From contig JAIYBZ010000035.1 in NCBI GenBank assembly GCA_027488255.1, forward strand, positions 248,001 through 312,000: a stretch of DNA of 64,000 nt. Direction: 5' to 3'. The position numbers and the translations under genes were made by a program. Positions 39,905 through 48,754 of the stretch are shown here, piece after piece. The notes below the pieces were generated by a model, which ran no database searches, had not been told where the DNA came from, and worked only from the letters and a program-made list of their open reading frames with translations. The DNA comes from Comamonadaceae bacterium (GTDB taxonomy: Bacteria > Pseudomonadota > Gammaproteobacteria > Burkholderiales > Burkholderiaceae_C). Position 1 is the stretch's first letter. The number at the start of each line of letters is the position of its first letter.

Positions 39905-42016
39905 ATGACAGCTGAATACAAAGTCCACGGCGATGTCGCGGTCATCACCTTGATGAACCCGCCCGTCAATGGTTTGGGTCTGTCGACCCGCTTGGGCATC
40001 ACCGATGGTTTGGCCCAAGCGAACCAAGATGCCAGTGTCAAAGCCATTGTCATCACCGGCGGCGGCAAAGCCTTTTCGGGGGGCGCTGACATTCGTGAAT
40101 TTGGCTCGCCCAAAGCCATCCAAGAACCCAATTTGCTGAGCGTGATCAGCGCTTGCGAAAACTCGGCCAAACCCGTGGTCGCCGCGATTCACTCGGTGGC
40201 CATGGGCGGAGGCCTTGAACTGGCCTTGGGTTGCCATTACCGCATTGCCGCTCCCGGCACCAGCATCGCCTTGCCTGAAGTCAAGCTGGGTTTGATTCCC
40301 GGCGCTGGCGGCACCCAGCGTTTGCCTCGGGTGTTGGGCGTCGAGGCGGCGCTCAATATGATTGTCAGCGGCGAAACCATCAAGAGCGACATGCTGGCCA
40401 TGTTGCCTGGACAAAAACTGTTCGATGCGATGGCCAAGTCGGCAGAAACCTTGCCCGAGGAGGCCTTGGCCCTGGCGCGCAAAGTGGCCGCGGCCCATGC
40501 CGATGGCACGCCCTTGCCCTTGGTGCGCAACTTGCCTTGCAAACACCCGCAGGGCGATGCTTACTTTCAGTTCGCACGCAACATGGTCAAAGGCATGGCC
40601 AAAAACCTGCCAGCACCTGCCAAGTGCGTGGACGCCGTCGAGGCCGCCACCACCAAAAAGTTTGAAGAGGGCATGGTTTTCGAGCGCGAAATCTTCATGA
40701 ACCTGATGCTCACACCCGAGTCGCGTGCGCTGCGTCACCTGTTCATGGCCGACCGCGCGGCCAGCAAGATCCCTGATGTGCCCGAAGACACCCCCAAGCG
40801 CGACATCAAGGCCGTTGCCGTGATCGGCGCGGGCACCATGGGCGGCGGCATTGCCATGAACTTCTTGAATGCGGGCATCCCCGTCAAGATGCTCGAGATG
40901 AAGCAAGACGCCTTGGACCGTGGTGTGGCCACCATCCGCAAAAACTACGAATCCCAAGTCAAAAAAGGCAAGCTCAAGCCCGAAAAATACGAAGAGCGTA
41001 TGGCCCTATTGAGCACCACCTTGAGCTACAACGACATCGGCCAAGCCGATTTGGTGATCGAGGCGGTGTTTGAAGACATGGGCGTGAAAGAAGCCGTCTT
41101 CAAACAACTCGACGCGGTGATGAAGCCGGGGGCTATTTTGGCCTCCAACACCTCCACCCTCGACGTCAACAAAATCGCCTCGTTCACCCAACGTCCACAA
41201 GATGTGGTGGGCATGCATTTCTTCAGTCCGGCCAACGTCATGAAGTTGCTCGAAGTGGTGCGCGGCGCCAAAACGGGCAAAGATGTGTTGGCCACCGTCA
41301 TGGCGATTGGCAAGAAGATCAAAAAGACCTCGGTGGTCTCGGGCGTGTGCGATGGCTTCATTGGCAACCGCATGATCGAGCAATACAGCCGCCAAGCTGG
41401 CTTCTTGATCGAAGAGGGCTGCACCCCCGCCCAAGTGGACAAAGCCGTCGAAAAATTTGGTTTTGCAATGGGTCCGTTCCGCATGGGCGATCTGGCAGGC
41501 AACGACATCGGCTGGGCCATCCGCAAACGCCGTTACACCGAAAAACCCAATCTCAAGTACAGCAAGACCGCCGATTTGCTCTGCGAAATGGGCCGATTTG
41601 GTCAAAAAACCGGTGCCGGTTGGTACGACTACCAAGCCGGTAAGCGCGATGCGATTCCAAGCGCTTTGGTGGTCGAGATGATCGAAAAACACCGCACCAG
41701 CTTGGGCATCACCCCGCGCAAGATTTCCGACGAAGAAATTGTTCAGCGTCTGGTGTTTTCATTGGTCAACGAAGCGGCGCACATTTTGGAAGAGGGCATT
41801 GCCAGTCGGGCCAGCGACATCGACATGGTTTACCTGACCGGCTATGGCTTCCCGCTGTGGCGCGGCGGCCCCATGATTTACGCCGACACCTTGGGCTTGT
41901 TCAATGTGGCCGAAGCCATGAAGCGCTTCGCCAAAAACCCGCACGACGATGCTGAATTCTGGCAACCCGCACCGCTGATTCAGCGACTGGTGGCCGAAGG
42001 CAAAACATTCAACTGA
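39905..42016 (+). CDS. fadB: FadB-type enoyl-CoA hydratase/3-hydroxyacyl-CoA dehydrogenase
   Basis: A 703-aa bifunctional beta-oxidation enzyme that hydrates 2-enoyl-CoA and oxidises the 3-hydroxyacyl-CoA with NAD. The crotonase half has SGGADIREF and both catalytic glutamates in MGGGLELALG and LPEVKLGLIPGAGGTQR. The dehydrogenase half has the NAD motif GAGTMGGGIA (about residues 310-319), VGMHFFSPANVMKLLEVV with the catalytic His, and a C-terminal domain ending near residue 700. Shine-Dalgarno aaagga lies upstream. It pairs with fadA 59 bases downstream. Confidence 0.94.
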   Translation: MTAEYKVHGDVAVITLMNPPVNGLGLSTRLGITDGLAQANQDASVKAIVITGGGKAFSGGADIREFGSPKAIQEPNLLSVISACENSAKPVVAAIHSVAMGGGLELALGCHYRIAAPGTSIALPEVKLGLIPGAGGTQRLPRVLGVEAALNMIVSGETIKSDMLAMLPGQKLFDAMAKSAETLPEEALALARKVAAAHADGTPLPLVRNLPCKHPQGDAYFQFARNMVKGMAKNLPAPAKCVDAVEAATTKKFEEGMVFEREIFMNLMLTPESRALRHLFMADRAASKIPDVPEDTPKRDIKAVAVIGAGTMGGGIAMNFLNAGIPVKMLEMKQDALDRGVATIRKNYESQVKKGKLKPEKYEERMALLSTTLSYNDIGQADLVIEAVFEDMGVKEAVFKQLDAVMKPGAILASNTSTLDVNKIASFTQRPQDVVGMHFFSPANVMKLLEVVRGAKTGKDVLATVMAIGKKIKKTSVVSGVCDGFIGNRMIEQYSRQAGFLIEEGCTPAQVDKAVEKFGFAMGPFRMGDLAGNDIGWAIRKRRYTEKPNLKYSKTADLLCEMGRFGQKTGAGWYDYQAGKRDAIPSALVVEMIEKHRTSLGITPRKISDEEIVQRLVFSLVNEAAHILEEGIASRASDIDMVYLTGYGFPLWRGGPMIYADTLGLFNVAEAMKRFAKNPHDDAEFWQPAPLIQRLVAEGKTFN

Positions 42017-42029
42017 TTTTTTAATTTTC

Positions 42030-42057
42030 GAGGCGACAGACACCGTTCTGTAGCCTC
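42030..42057 (+). other. Intergenic stem-loop between fadB and fadA
   Basis: A 10-bp stem with one mismatch, gaggcgacag - acaccgtt - ctgtagcctc, 19 bases before the fadA ATG. It lacks a T-run, so it is more likely an mRNA processing or stability element than a terminator. Confidence 0.45.
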
Positions 42058-42075
42058 ACATGAAAGGTTTTCATC

Positions 42076-43251
42076 ATGACGAATGTAGTCATCGTATCTA
42101 CCGCACGCACCCCATTGGCCAAGAGCTGGAAGGGCGCTTTCAACATGACCCATGGCGCCACACTGGGCGGCCACGCGGTGCAACATGCCGTCGCCCGCGC
42201 CGGCATTGATGGCGCCGAAGTCGAAGACGTGATCATGGGCTGCGCCACCCCCGAGGGCGCCACCGGGGCCAACATCGCACGCCAAATCGCCCTAAAAGCC
42301 GGTTTGCCCATTTCGGTGTCCGGCATGACCGTGAACCGTTTTTGCTCTTCGGGTTTGCAGACCATTGCCTTGGCTGCGCAACGCATCATTGCGGGCGAAG
42401 GCCAGGTCTATGTGGCCGGCGGCGTCGAAAGCATTTCTTGTGTGCAACAAGAAATGAACATGCACATGATGCGCGACTTGGCTTTGGCCAAACAAAAGCC
42501 CGAAATTTATTGGAACATGCTGCAAACGGCTGAGCAGGTGGCCAAGCGCTACAAAATCGGCCGTGACCGCATGGACGAATACGGCGCCGCCAGCCAGCAA
42601 AAAGCTTGCGCAGCGGCGGCGGAAGGCAAGTTTGACGCCGAAATCGCGCCCATCACCGTGACCCAAGGCGTGGCCGACAAGGTCATGGGCTTGACCACCA
42701 AGCAAGTGACTGTCAGCCGTGACGAGGGTCTGCGCGAAGGCACCACCATTGAAGCCATTTCTGGCTTGCGCTCGGCCTTGCCGGGCGGTCTGGTGTCGGC
42801 CGGCAACGCCAGCCAGTTTTCGGATGGCGCTGGCGCCTGCGTTTTGATGGACGACAAATTGGCCGAGCAACGCGGTCTGCAACCCTTGGGTCGATTCCTT
42901 GGTTTTGCCGTGGCCGGATGTGAGCCTGACGAGATGGGCATTGGCCCGGTCTATGCCGTGCCCAAAGCCTTGGCCCGTTTGGGTTTGACCGTCAACGACA
43001 TCGACCTGTGGGAGCTGAACGAGGCGTTCGCCGTGCAAGTGCTGTACTGCCGCGACAAATTGGGCATCCCGGCCGACCGCCTGAATGTCAATGGCGGCGC
43101 CATTGCGGTGGGACACCCCTATGGTGTGAGCGGCCAGCGCCTGACAGGCCACGCCTTGATCGAAGGCAAACGCCGCGGTGCCAAGCGCGTGGCCGTGACC
43201 ATGTGCATTGGTGGCGGCATGGGGGCCTGCGGTATTTTTGAAGTCTTGTAA
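42076..43251 (+). CDS. fadA: Acetyl-CoA C-acyltransferase (thiolase) FadA
   Basis: A 391-aa thiolase that cleaves 3-ketoacyl-CoA to acetyl-CoA and a shortened acyl-CoA. Nucleophile Cys90 lies in NRFCSSGLQ, His in [15 protein letters not shown], and the second cysteine in [11 protein letters not shown], all in their expected order. It completes the beta-oxidation pair with fadB and is followed 33 bases later by a strong terminator, so fadBA is likely one transcript regulated at the operator upstream of fadB. Confidence 0.94.
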   Translation: MTNVVIVSTARTPLAKSWKGAFNMTHGATLGGHAVQHAVARAGIDGAEVEDVIMGCATPEGATGANIARQIALKAGLPISVSGMTVNRFCSSGLQTIALAAQRIIAGEGQVYVAGGVESISCVQQEMNMHMMRDLALAKQKPEIYWNMLQTAEQVAKRYKIGRDRMDEYGAASQQKACAAAAEGKFDAEIAPITVTQGVADKVMGLTTKQVTVSRDEGLREGTTIEAISGLRSALPGGLVSAGNASQFSDGAGACVLMDDKLAEQRGLQPLGRFLGFAVAGCEPDEMGIGPVYAVPKALARLGLTVNDIDLWELNEAFAVQVLYCRDKLGIPADRLNVNGGAIAVGHPYGVSGQRLTGHALIEGKRRGAKRVAVTMCIGGGMGACGIFEVL

Positions 43252-43283
43252 GGCACTGTCGCGTGGGGGGCTGCCTCACTCGA

Positions 43284-43316
43284 GGGCAAAGGGCATCATG
43301 CTCTTTGCCCTTTTTT
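43284..43316 (+). terminator. Rho-independent terminator after fadA
   Basis: An 8-bp stem gggcaaag/ctttgccc (43284-43291 and 43303-43310), extendable by a G-U and two more pairs towards the loop, followed by tttttt at 43311-43316. The clearest terminator in the window. Confidence 0.85.
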
Positions 43317-43366
43317 GCGAGTGGGTCTCACCACTGCCCAAGGCCATCACCTGAAAGGCTGATTCG

Positions 43367-45211
43367 ATGAGCTTGCGTTCCACAGTTGATTTTTTGCTGC
43401 ATGACTGGCTCAAAGTCGAAAATTTGCAAAGCCGTGAGCGCTTTGCCGACCACTCACGGGAAACCATCGATGCCGTGCTGGACACCTGTGAGCGCATTGC
43501 CCGGGAAAAATTTGCCCCATTCAACCGCTTGGTCGACACGCAAGAGCCGCATTTTGATGGCGAAAAAGTCATCTTGCCGCAGGCCACGCATGACGCTTAC
43601 AAAGCCTATGCCGAGTCCGGCATGTTGAGTGCCGCACAAGACTACGAAGTGGGCGGGATGCAATTGCCTTACACCGTAGAGGCCGCGGCCAACGCCTTTT
43701 TTTCCATGGCTTCGGTCAGCATCGGTTCGGGCATGTTGACCAGTGGCAACGCCAATTTGCTGATGGTGCATGGCACCGAGTTGCAAAAAAAGGTGTTTGC
43801 GGCGCAAGAATTTTCGGGTCGATTTTCCGGCACGATGTGTCTGAGTGAGCCTCAGGCAGGATCGTCCTTGAGCGATGTCACCACACGCGCCACGCCCGAT
43901 GGCGCTGATTTTGAATCAGACCTCTTGGGCCCACGCTATCGCCTCAAGGGCAACAAGATGTGGATCTCTTCGGGCGAGCATGAGCTGAGCGAAAACATCA
44001 TTCATTTGGTCTTGGCCAAGATCCCCGATGCACAGGGCCAACTGGTCCCCGGTGTGAAGGGGATATCGCTGTTCATTGTGCCCAAAAAGATGGTGGGCCC
44101 CGACGGCCAATTGACCGGCGAGCGCAACGATGTGGCCTTGGCCGGTCTGAACCACAAATGCGGTTGGCGCGGGACCACCAACACGTTGCTCAATTTTGGC
44201 GAAGGCAAATACCCGGTGCTCAGCACCAGCGGAGGGCTGGACGGCGCCGGCAGTGGTGCCGTGGGGTATTTGGTGGGCCAAGCCGGTGACGGCTTGCGCT
44301 GCATGTTCCACATGATGAACGAGGCGCGGATTGGCGTGGGCTTGGCCGCCACCATGTTGGGCATGGCGGGTTTTTACGCCAGTTTGGAGTACGCCAAAAA
44401 CAGACCCCAAGGGCGTCTCACGGGTGCGGCCGGCAAAGACGCCAGTCAACCGCAGGTGCGCATCATTGAACACGCCGATGTCAAACGCATGTTGCTGGCA
44501 CAAAAAGCCTACAGCGAAGGGGCGCTGGCCTTGGCTTTGTATTGCGCAAGGTTGGTCGACGAGCAGCACACTGGCAACGCGCAAGACGCCGATGTGGCCC
44601 GCCTGTTGTTGGAAGTGCTGACCCCCATCGTGAAAAGTTTCCCCAGCGAATGGTGCCTAGAGGCCAACAGCTTGGCAATCCAAGTGCACGGCGGTTACGG
44701 CTACACCCGCGACTTTCCTGTGGAGCAGTATTGGCGTGACAACCGCTTGAACATGATTCATGAGGGCACCCACGGCATACAAGCGATGGACCTGTTGGGC
44801 CGCAAAGTGCTGATGGAAAAGGGCCGCGGCCTGCAGTTGCTGGGCGAGCGCATCTTGGCCACCGTGGCGCAGGCGGAACACCATGCCGAATGGACCGCCG
44901 AAGCCCACGCTTTGCGCGAAGCTTTGGCCCAGATCGGCCAAGCGACTCAGATGGCCTGGAACGGTGCGACACCGGCACAAGCCTTGGCCAATGCCGTGCC
45001 TTATTTGCAAGCTTTTGGGCACACCGTCATCGCTTGGATTTGGCTCGATGTCGCCGCAGGACTCGGCAGCGACGCCTCGGCTTCGGCGCAGGGTCGCCGC
45101 GCCGCATGCCGTTACTTTTTCCGTTATGACCTGCCCAAAATTGGCGCATGGTTGAACGTGGTGAAGTCGCGGGATGCCACTTGTGCCGACTTGCCTGAGG
45201 AGGCTTTTTGA
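43367..45211 (+). CDS. Acyl-CoA dehydrogenase, long form with C-terminal domain (DmdC-like)
   Basis: A 614-aa flavin-dependent acyl-CoA dehydrogenase, longer than the 380-aa type because it has an extra C-terminal helical domain. MCLSEPQAGSSLSDV (FAD/substrate loop), GVKGISLFIVPK and VHGGYGYTRDFPVEQYWRDNR (FAD-binding C-terminal signature) are intact. This architecture is shared by long-chain dehydrogenases and by 3-methylmercaptopropionyl-CoA dehydrogenase DmdC; the substrate cannot be read. Its stop overlaps the next ATG (TGATG). Confidence 0.9.
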   Translation: MSLRSTVDFLLHDWLKVENLQSRERFADHSRETIDAVLDTCERIAREKFAPFNRLVDTQEPHFDGEKVILPQATHDAYKAYAESGMLSAAQDYEVGGMQLPYTVEAAANAFFSMASVSIGSGMLTSGNANLLMVHGTELQKKVFAAQEFSGRFSGTMCLSEPQAGSSLSDVTTRATPDGADFESDLLGPRYRLKGNKMWISSGEHELSENIIHLVLAKIPDAQGQLVPGVKGISLFIVPKKMVGPDGQLTGERNDVALAGLNHKCGWRGTTNTLLNFGEGKYPVLSTSGGLDGAGSGAVGYLVGQAGDGLRCMFHMMNEARIGVGLAATMLGMAGFYASLEYAKNRPQGRLTGAAGKDASQPQVRIIEHADVKRMLLAQKAYSEGALALALYCARLVDEQHTGNAQDADVARLLLEVLTPIVKSFPSEWCLEANSLAIQVHGGYGYTRDFPVEQYWRDNRLNMIHEGTHGIQAMDLLGRKVLMEKGRGLQLLGERILATVAQAEHHAEWTAEAHALREALAQIGQATQMAWNGATPAQALANAVPYLQAFGHTVIAWIWLDVAAGLGSDASASAQGRRAACRYFFRYDLPKIGAWLNVVKSRDATCADLPEEAF

Positions 45212-45513
45212 TGCTTCGACACATTGTCATGTGGACGCTGCTGGACCACGCCGAAGGCGCGGACAAGGCGAACAACCTGAACAAAGCCGCAGACTTGCTG
45301 CGCAGCTTCGCGAACTTGGTGCCGGGTATCCGCGAGTTTGAAGTGGCCACGGCGCAAGCCGGGTTGGATTGCACCAACGATTTGGTCTTGAACATGCTGG
45401 TCGATGACGCGCAGGTGCTAGCGGCTTATCAAAATCACCCGCAACATCAAGCTGTTAAGCCGTTCATGAAATCGGTGGTCAAAGAACGCCGCTGCATGGA
45501 CTACACCCTTTGA
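45211..45513 (+). CDS. Stress-responsive alpha/beta-barrel (Dabb) domain protein
   Basis: A 100-aa protein beginning LRHIVMWTLL, with a central VPGIREFEVATAQAG and DLVLNMLVDDAQVLAAYQNHPQHQAV, the typical order of a Dabb (dimeric alpha-beta barrel) domain. Such proteins range from plant stress proteins to polyketide cyclases; function here unknown. The ATG overlaps the acyl-CoA dehydrogenase stop and has gagga upstream, so it is coupled to that gene. It may act on an intermediate of the same pathway, which is inference only. Confidence 0.82.
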   Translation: MLRHIVMWTLLDHAEGADKANNLNKAADLLRSFANLVPGIREFEVATAQAGLDCTNDLVLNMLVDDAQVLAAYQNHPQHQAVKPFMKSVVKERRCMDYTL

Positions 45514-45537
45514 ATCAACTCCCCAAGGAATCTTTTC

Positions 45538-46329
45538 ATGGCACGCACTGTTCAACAGCTTTTTGATTTAACCGGCCAAGTGGCCTTGGTCACTGGCGGC
45601 TCGCGCGGACTGGGTTTGCAAATGGCCTACGCCTTGGGCGAGGCTGGGGCCAAGATCATGCTCAGCTCGCGCAAGGCCGCCGATTTGGAAGAAGCCGCAG
45701 CGCAATTGCAGGCCGCTGGCATTGACGCCCGATGGATTGCTGCCGATTGCGGCAAAGAAGACGACATTCGCCGTCTGGCCACTGAAACCCTCGAGCGCAT
45801 GGGGTCGGTGGATATTTTGGTCAACAACGCCGGCGCATCTTGGGGGGCTCCCGCTGAAGAGCACCCGATTGAGGCGTGGGACAAAGTGATGAACCTGAAT
45901 GTGCGCGGCTACTTTTTGCTGTCGCAAGAGATCGCCAAGCGCTGCATGATCCCGCGCCGCAAAGGCCGCATTCTCAATGTCGCCTCGATCGCCGGCTTGG
46001 CCGGTAACCCGTCCGAGATGAAAACCATCGCCTACAACACTTCCAAAGGCGCCGTGATCAATTTCACCCGCGCCTTGGCCGGGGAGTGGGGCGAGCACGG
46101 CATCACCGTCAACGCCATTTGCCCCGGCTTTTTCCCCAGCAAAATGACCTACGGATTGCTGGAAAAACTGGGCGCCGACAACATGGCCAAGGGCGCACCG
46201 CTGCGCCGTTTGGGCGACGACGAAGACCTCAAAGGACTCGCCTTGTTGTTCGCCTCCGATGCGGGCAAACACATCACCGGTCAGTGGCTGGCGGTGGACG
46301 GCGGTGTCAGCGCGATCATCGGCGGCTGA
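45538..46329 (+). CDS. Short-chain dehydrogenase/reductase (SDR)
   Basis: A 263-aa classical SDR. The cofactor motif TGGSRGLG is at residues 19-26, the NNAG motif at about 97, and the catalytic Tyr166-x3-Lys170 pair in YNTSK, followed by NAICPGFFPSKMT. Its closest look is to gluconate 5-dehydrogenase or 3-oxoacyl-ACP reductase-like proteins, but the substrate is unknown. Location in an acyl-CoA operon suggests oxidation of a hydroxyacyl or alcohol intermediate. The Shine-Dalgarno is aagga; the thioesterase follows after 17 bases. Confidence 0.88.
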   Translation: MARTVQQLFDLTGQVALVTGGSRGLGLQMAYALGEAGAKIMLSSRKAADLEEAAAQLQAAGIDARWIAADCGKEDDIRRLATETLERMGSVDILVNNAGASWGAPAEEHPIEAWDKVMNLNVRGYFLLSQEIAKRCMIPRRKGRILNVASIAGLAGNPSEMKTIAYNTSKGAVINFTRALAGEWGEHGITVNAICPGFFPSKMTYGLLEKLGADNMAKGAPLRRLGDDEDLKGLALLFASDAGKHITGQWLAVDGGVSAIIGG

Positions 46330-46346
46330 AGCGGATCGATTGCACC

Positions 46347-46769
46347 ATGAGCTTTACTTTTGGTGCCGACATCCCCTTCGTTGAACTGCTCGGTTTCACA
46401 CTCGAGAAGTTTGAAGGGGGCGAGTCGGTGCTGCATTTTTCACCGCGCCCAGAGCACCTCAACTCATTTGCCGTCACGCATGGGGGCGCGGTCATGACTT
46501 TCTTGGATGTCATCATGGCCACCGCCGCACGCAGTGTGGAACCCGCTTTGGGCGTGGTCACCATCGAGATGAAAACCACCTTCATGCGACCCGCCACTGT
46601 GCCTTCAGGGGGCGTGTTGGTGGGCCAAGGCCATTTGTTGCACCGATCGCGCCAAATGGCCTTCACCGAGGGCAAGGTGTTCGACGCGCAAGGCCAGTTG
46701 TGCGCCCATGCGACAGGCACTTTCAAATATGTCAGCCGTCGCGAGACGACTTCCATTTCAACCGATTAA
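46347..46769 (+). CDS. PaaI-type hotdog thioesterase
   Basis: A 140-aa single hotdog-domain protein. NSFAVTHGGAVMTFLDVIMATAA is the PaaI helix with the HGG motif; the strand VVTIEMKTTFMRPA completes the fold. PaaI enzymes hydrolyse acyl- or aryl-CoA thioesters, often to free trapped CoA. The ATG at 46347 is chosen because the hotdog fold starts here; a longer in-frame start lies inside the SDR gene. It fits an operon that handles CoA thioesters. Confidence 0.85.
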   Translation: MSFTFGADIPFVELLGFTLEKFEGGESVLHFSPRPEHLNSFAVTHGGAVMTFLDVIMATAARSVEPALGVVTIEMKTTFMRPATVPSGGVLVGQGHLLHRSRQMAFTEGKVFDAQGQLCAHATGTFKYVSRRETTSISTD

Positions 46770-46792
46770 TCACCGATCCACAGGAGACCTTT

Positions 46793-47809
46793 ATGCCCAT
46801 CAACCACCGCATCGTTTTAGACAACCGCCCGCAAGGTGAGGCCACGGTGGCCAATTTCAAAATGGTCGAGTTGCCATTGCCTGAACTGAAAGACGGTGAG
46901 GTGCTGGTCTGCCACCATTACTTGAGCCTCGACCCCTATATGCGCGGCCGCATGAACGAAAGCAAAAGCTACGCCGTGCCCCAGCCTTTGGGCGAAGTCA
47001 TGATCGGTGGCACAGTGGGCGAGGTGGTGGACAGCCGTCACCCCAAATTCAAGGCAGGCGATTCGGTGGTGGGCATGGGCGGCTGGCAAGAGTACAGCGC
47101 TGTGGACGCCAATGTGCCCGGCGCTTTGCGCAAAGTGGACACCACCCACGTGCCCTTGTCGCATTACTTGGGCGCGGTGGGCATGCCCGGCGTCACGGCT
47201 TGGTATGGCCTGGTGAAAATCATCGCGCCCAAAGCCGGCGAAACCGTGACCGTGAGTGCGGCCAGCGGCGCCGTAGGCAGCGCCTATGGCGCTTTGGCCA
47301 AGGCGCGGGGTTGCCGTGTCGTGGGCATCGCCGGTGGCAAAGACAAATGCGACTATGTGGTCAACGAATTGGGCTTTGATGCCTGCATCGATTACAAAGC
47401 GCACAAAGACTACCTGAGCCTGTCCAAAGCTCTGCGCGAGGCTTGCCCCAAAGGCATTGACGGCCACTTTGAAAACGTGGGTGGCATGGTCTTAGACGCG
47501 GTGATGTTGCGCACCAACGCCTTTGCGCGCATTGCCGTCTGCGGAATGATCGCGGGCTACGATGGCGCGCCCTTGCCGATGGCCAACCCCGCCCTGATTT
47601 TGGTGAACCGCATGAAGGTAGAAGGCTTCATCGTGAGCGAACACATGGAGGTCTGGCCCGAGGCTTTGCAAGAGCTGGGCACGCTGGTGGGCACAGGGAA
47701 ACTGCGCCCGCGTGAGACTGTGGCGCAAGGTTTGGCGGCTGCGCCTGAGGCCTTTTTGGGGCTGCTCAAGGGAAAAAACTTTGGCAAGCAACTGGTCAAA
47801 TTGATCTGA
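46793..47809 (+). CDS. NADP-dependent medium-chain oxidoreductase (CurA/leukotriene-dehydrogenase type)
   Basis: A 338-aa MDR-superfamily reductase of the zinc-free double-bond reductase group (CurA, YncB, leukotriene B4 12-hydroxydehydrogenase). It shows LSLDPYMRGRMNE at about residue 44, the nucleotide-binding loop AASGAVGSAYGALAKARGC, and FENVGGMVLDAV. Such enzymes saturate activated C=C bonds of enones. The ATG at 46793 has cagga-gac upstream. It is the fifth gene of a tight + run and precedes a GST gene by nine bases. Confidence 0.88.
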   Translation: MPINHRIVLDNRPQGEATVANFKMVELPLPELKDGEVLVCHHYLSLDPYMRGRMNESKSYAVPQPLGEVMIGGTVGEVVDSRHPKFKAGDSVVGMGGWQEYSAVDANVPGALRKVDTTHVPLSHYLGAVGMPGVTAWYGLVKIIAPKAGETVTVSAASGAVGSAYGALAKARGCRVVGIAGGKDKCDYVVNELGFDACIDYKAHKDYLSLSKALREACPKGIDGHFENVGGMVLDAVMLRTNAFARIAVCGMIAGYDGAPLPMANPALILVNRMKVEGFIVSEHMEVWPEALQELGTLVGTGKLRPRETVAQGLAAAPEAFLGLLKGKNFGKQLVKLI

Positions 47810-47818
47810 AGGCCAGCC

Positions 47819-48754
47819 ATGTCGGACCTCATCCTGCACCACTACGCCAATTCGCCGTTTGCCGAAAAAATCAGGCTGGTCCTGGGCTACAAACAACTCT
47901 CTTGGCAGAGTGTGTTCATCCCCATGATCATGCCCAAACCCGATTTGACTGCACTCACGGGCGGCTACCGCAAGACACCGGTGTTGCAGATCGGGGCCGA
48001 CATTTACTGCGATACCGCCTTGATTTGCGATGTGCTGGAGCAACTCTCGCCAGCGCACAGTCTCTACACTGAAGAGACCAAAGGAACGGCACGCATTGTG
48101 GCGCAGTGGGCCGACAGTGCTTTGTTCACGGTGGCCATGGCCTACAACTTTCAACCCTCGGGTGTGGCGCAGGTTTTTGCAGGTGCGTCCGCAGAGCAAG
48201 TGCAAGCCTTTGTGGCCGACCGCACCGCCATGCGCAATGGCGCCGCGCGCATGGCGGCCAGCGATGCTGCGGCCACCTACAAAAGCCACTTGCGCCGTTT
48301 GGCCAGCATGCTGCACGGACAAGAATTCTTGTTGGGCTCGCGCCCTTGTTTGGCCGACTTTGCCTGCTACCACCCCTTGTGGTTCACCCAAGATCGCACC
48401 CCCGCCTTGGCAGGCATTTTTGATGCGACGCCCGAAGTCAAGCTTTGGATGGCCCGCATGAAAGACATCGGGCACGGAAGCAGCAGCCCCTTGCGTGCGG
48501 AGCAAGCCTTGCAAGTTGCCCAGTCCTCGACACCCACGGCCTTGGCCGGTGAAGTTTTCCAAGACGAACACGGCATTCCTCTGGGCAGTCGGGTGCACAT
48601 TGCGGCAGACAACTTTGGCTTGGAACCCACTGAGGGGGAGTTGATCGCCGCCACACGCACCCGTTTCACCCTGCGGCGCACGGATGCGCGTGCGGGCTCG
48701 GTGCAGGTGCATTTCCCCCGTATGGGCTTCACATTGAAGAAAGCTGAATCATGA
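47819..48754 (+). CDS. Glutathione S-transferase family protein
   Basis: A 311-aa protein with an N-terminal thioredoxin-like GST domain (ILHHYANSPFAEKIRLVLGY, with KTPVLQIGADIYCDTALI) and a helical C-terminal domain; about 80 residues beyond the usual 220 form an extra C-terminal part. Function could be conjugation, isomerisation or thiol transfer. Its stop overlaps the start of the following SDR by four bases (ATGA). Presence among acyl-CoA enzymes may mean detoxification of a reactive unsaturated intermediate (inference). Confidence 0.82.
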   Translation: MSDLILHHYANSPFAEKIRLVLGYKQLSWQSVFIPMIMPKPDLTALTGGYRKTPVLQIGADIYCDTALICDVLEQLSPAHSLYTEETKGTARIVAQWADSALFTVAMAYNFQPSGVAQVFAGASAEQVQAFVADRTAMRNGAARMAASDAAATYKSHLRRLASMLHGQEFLLGSRPCLADFACYHPLWFTQDRTPALAGIFDATPEVKLWMARMKDIGHGSSSPLRAEQALQVAQSSTPTALAGEVFQDEHGIPLGSRVHIAADNFGLEPTEGELIAATRTRFTLRRTDARAGSVQVHFPRMGFTLKKAES

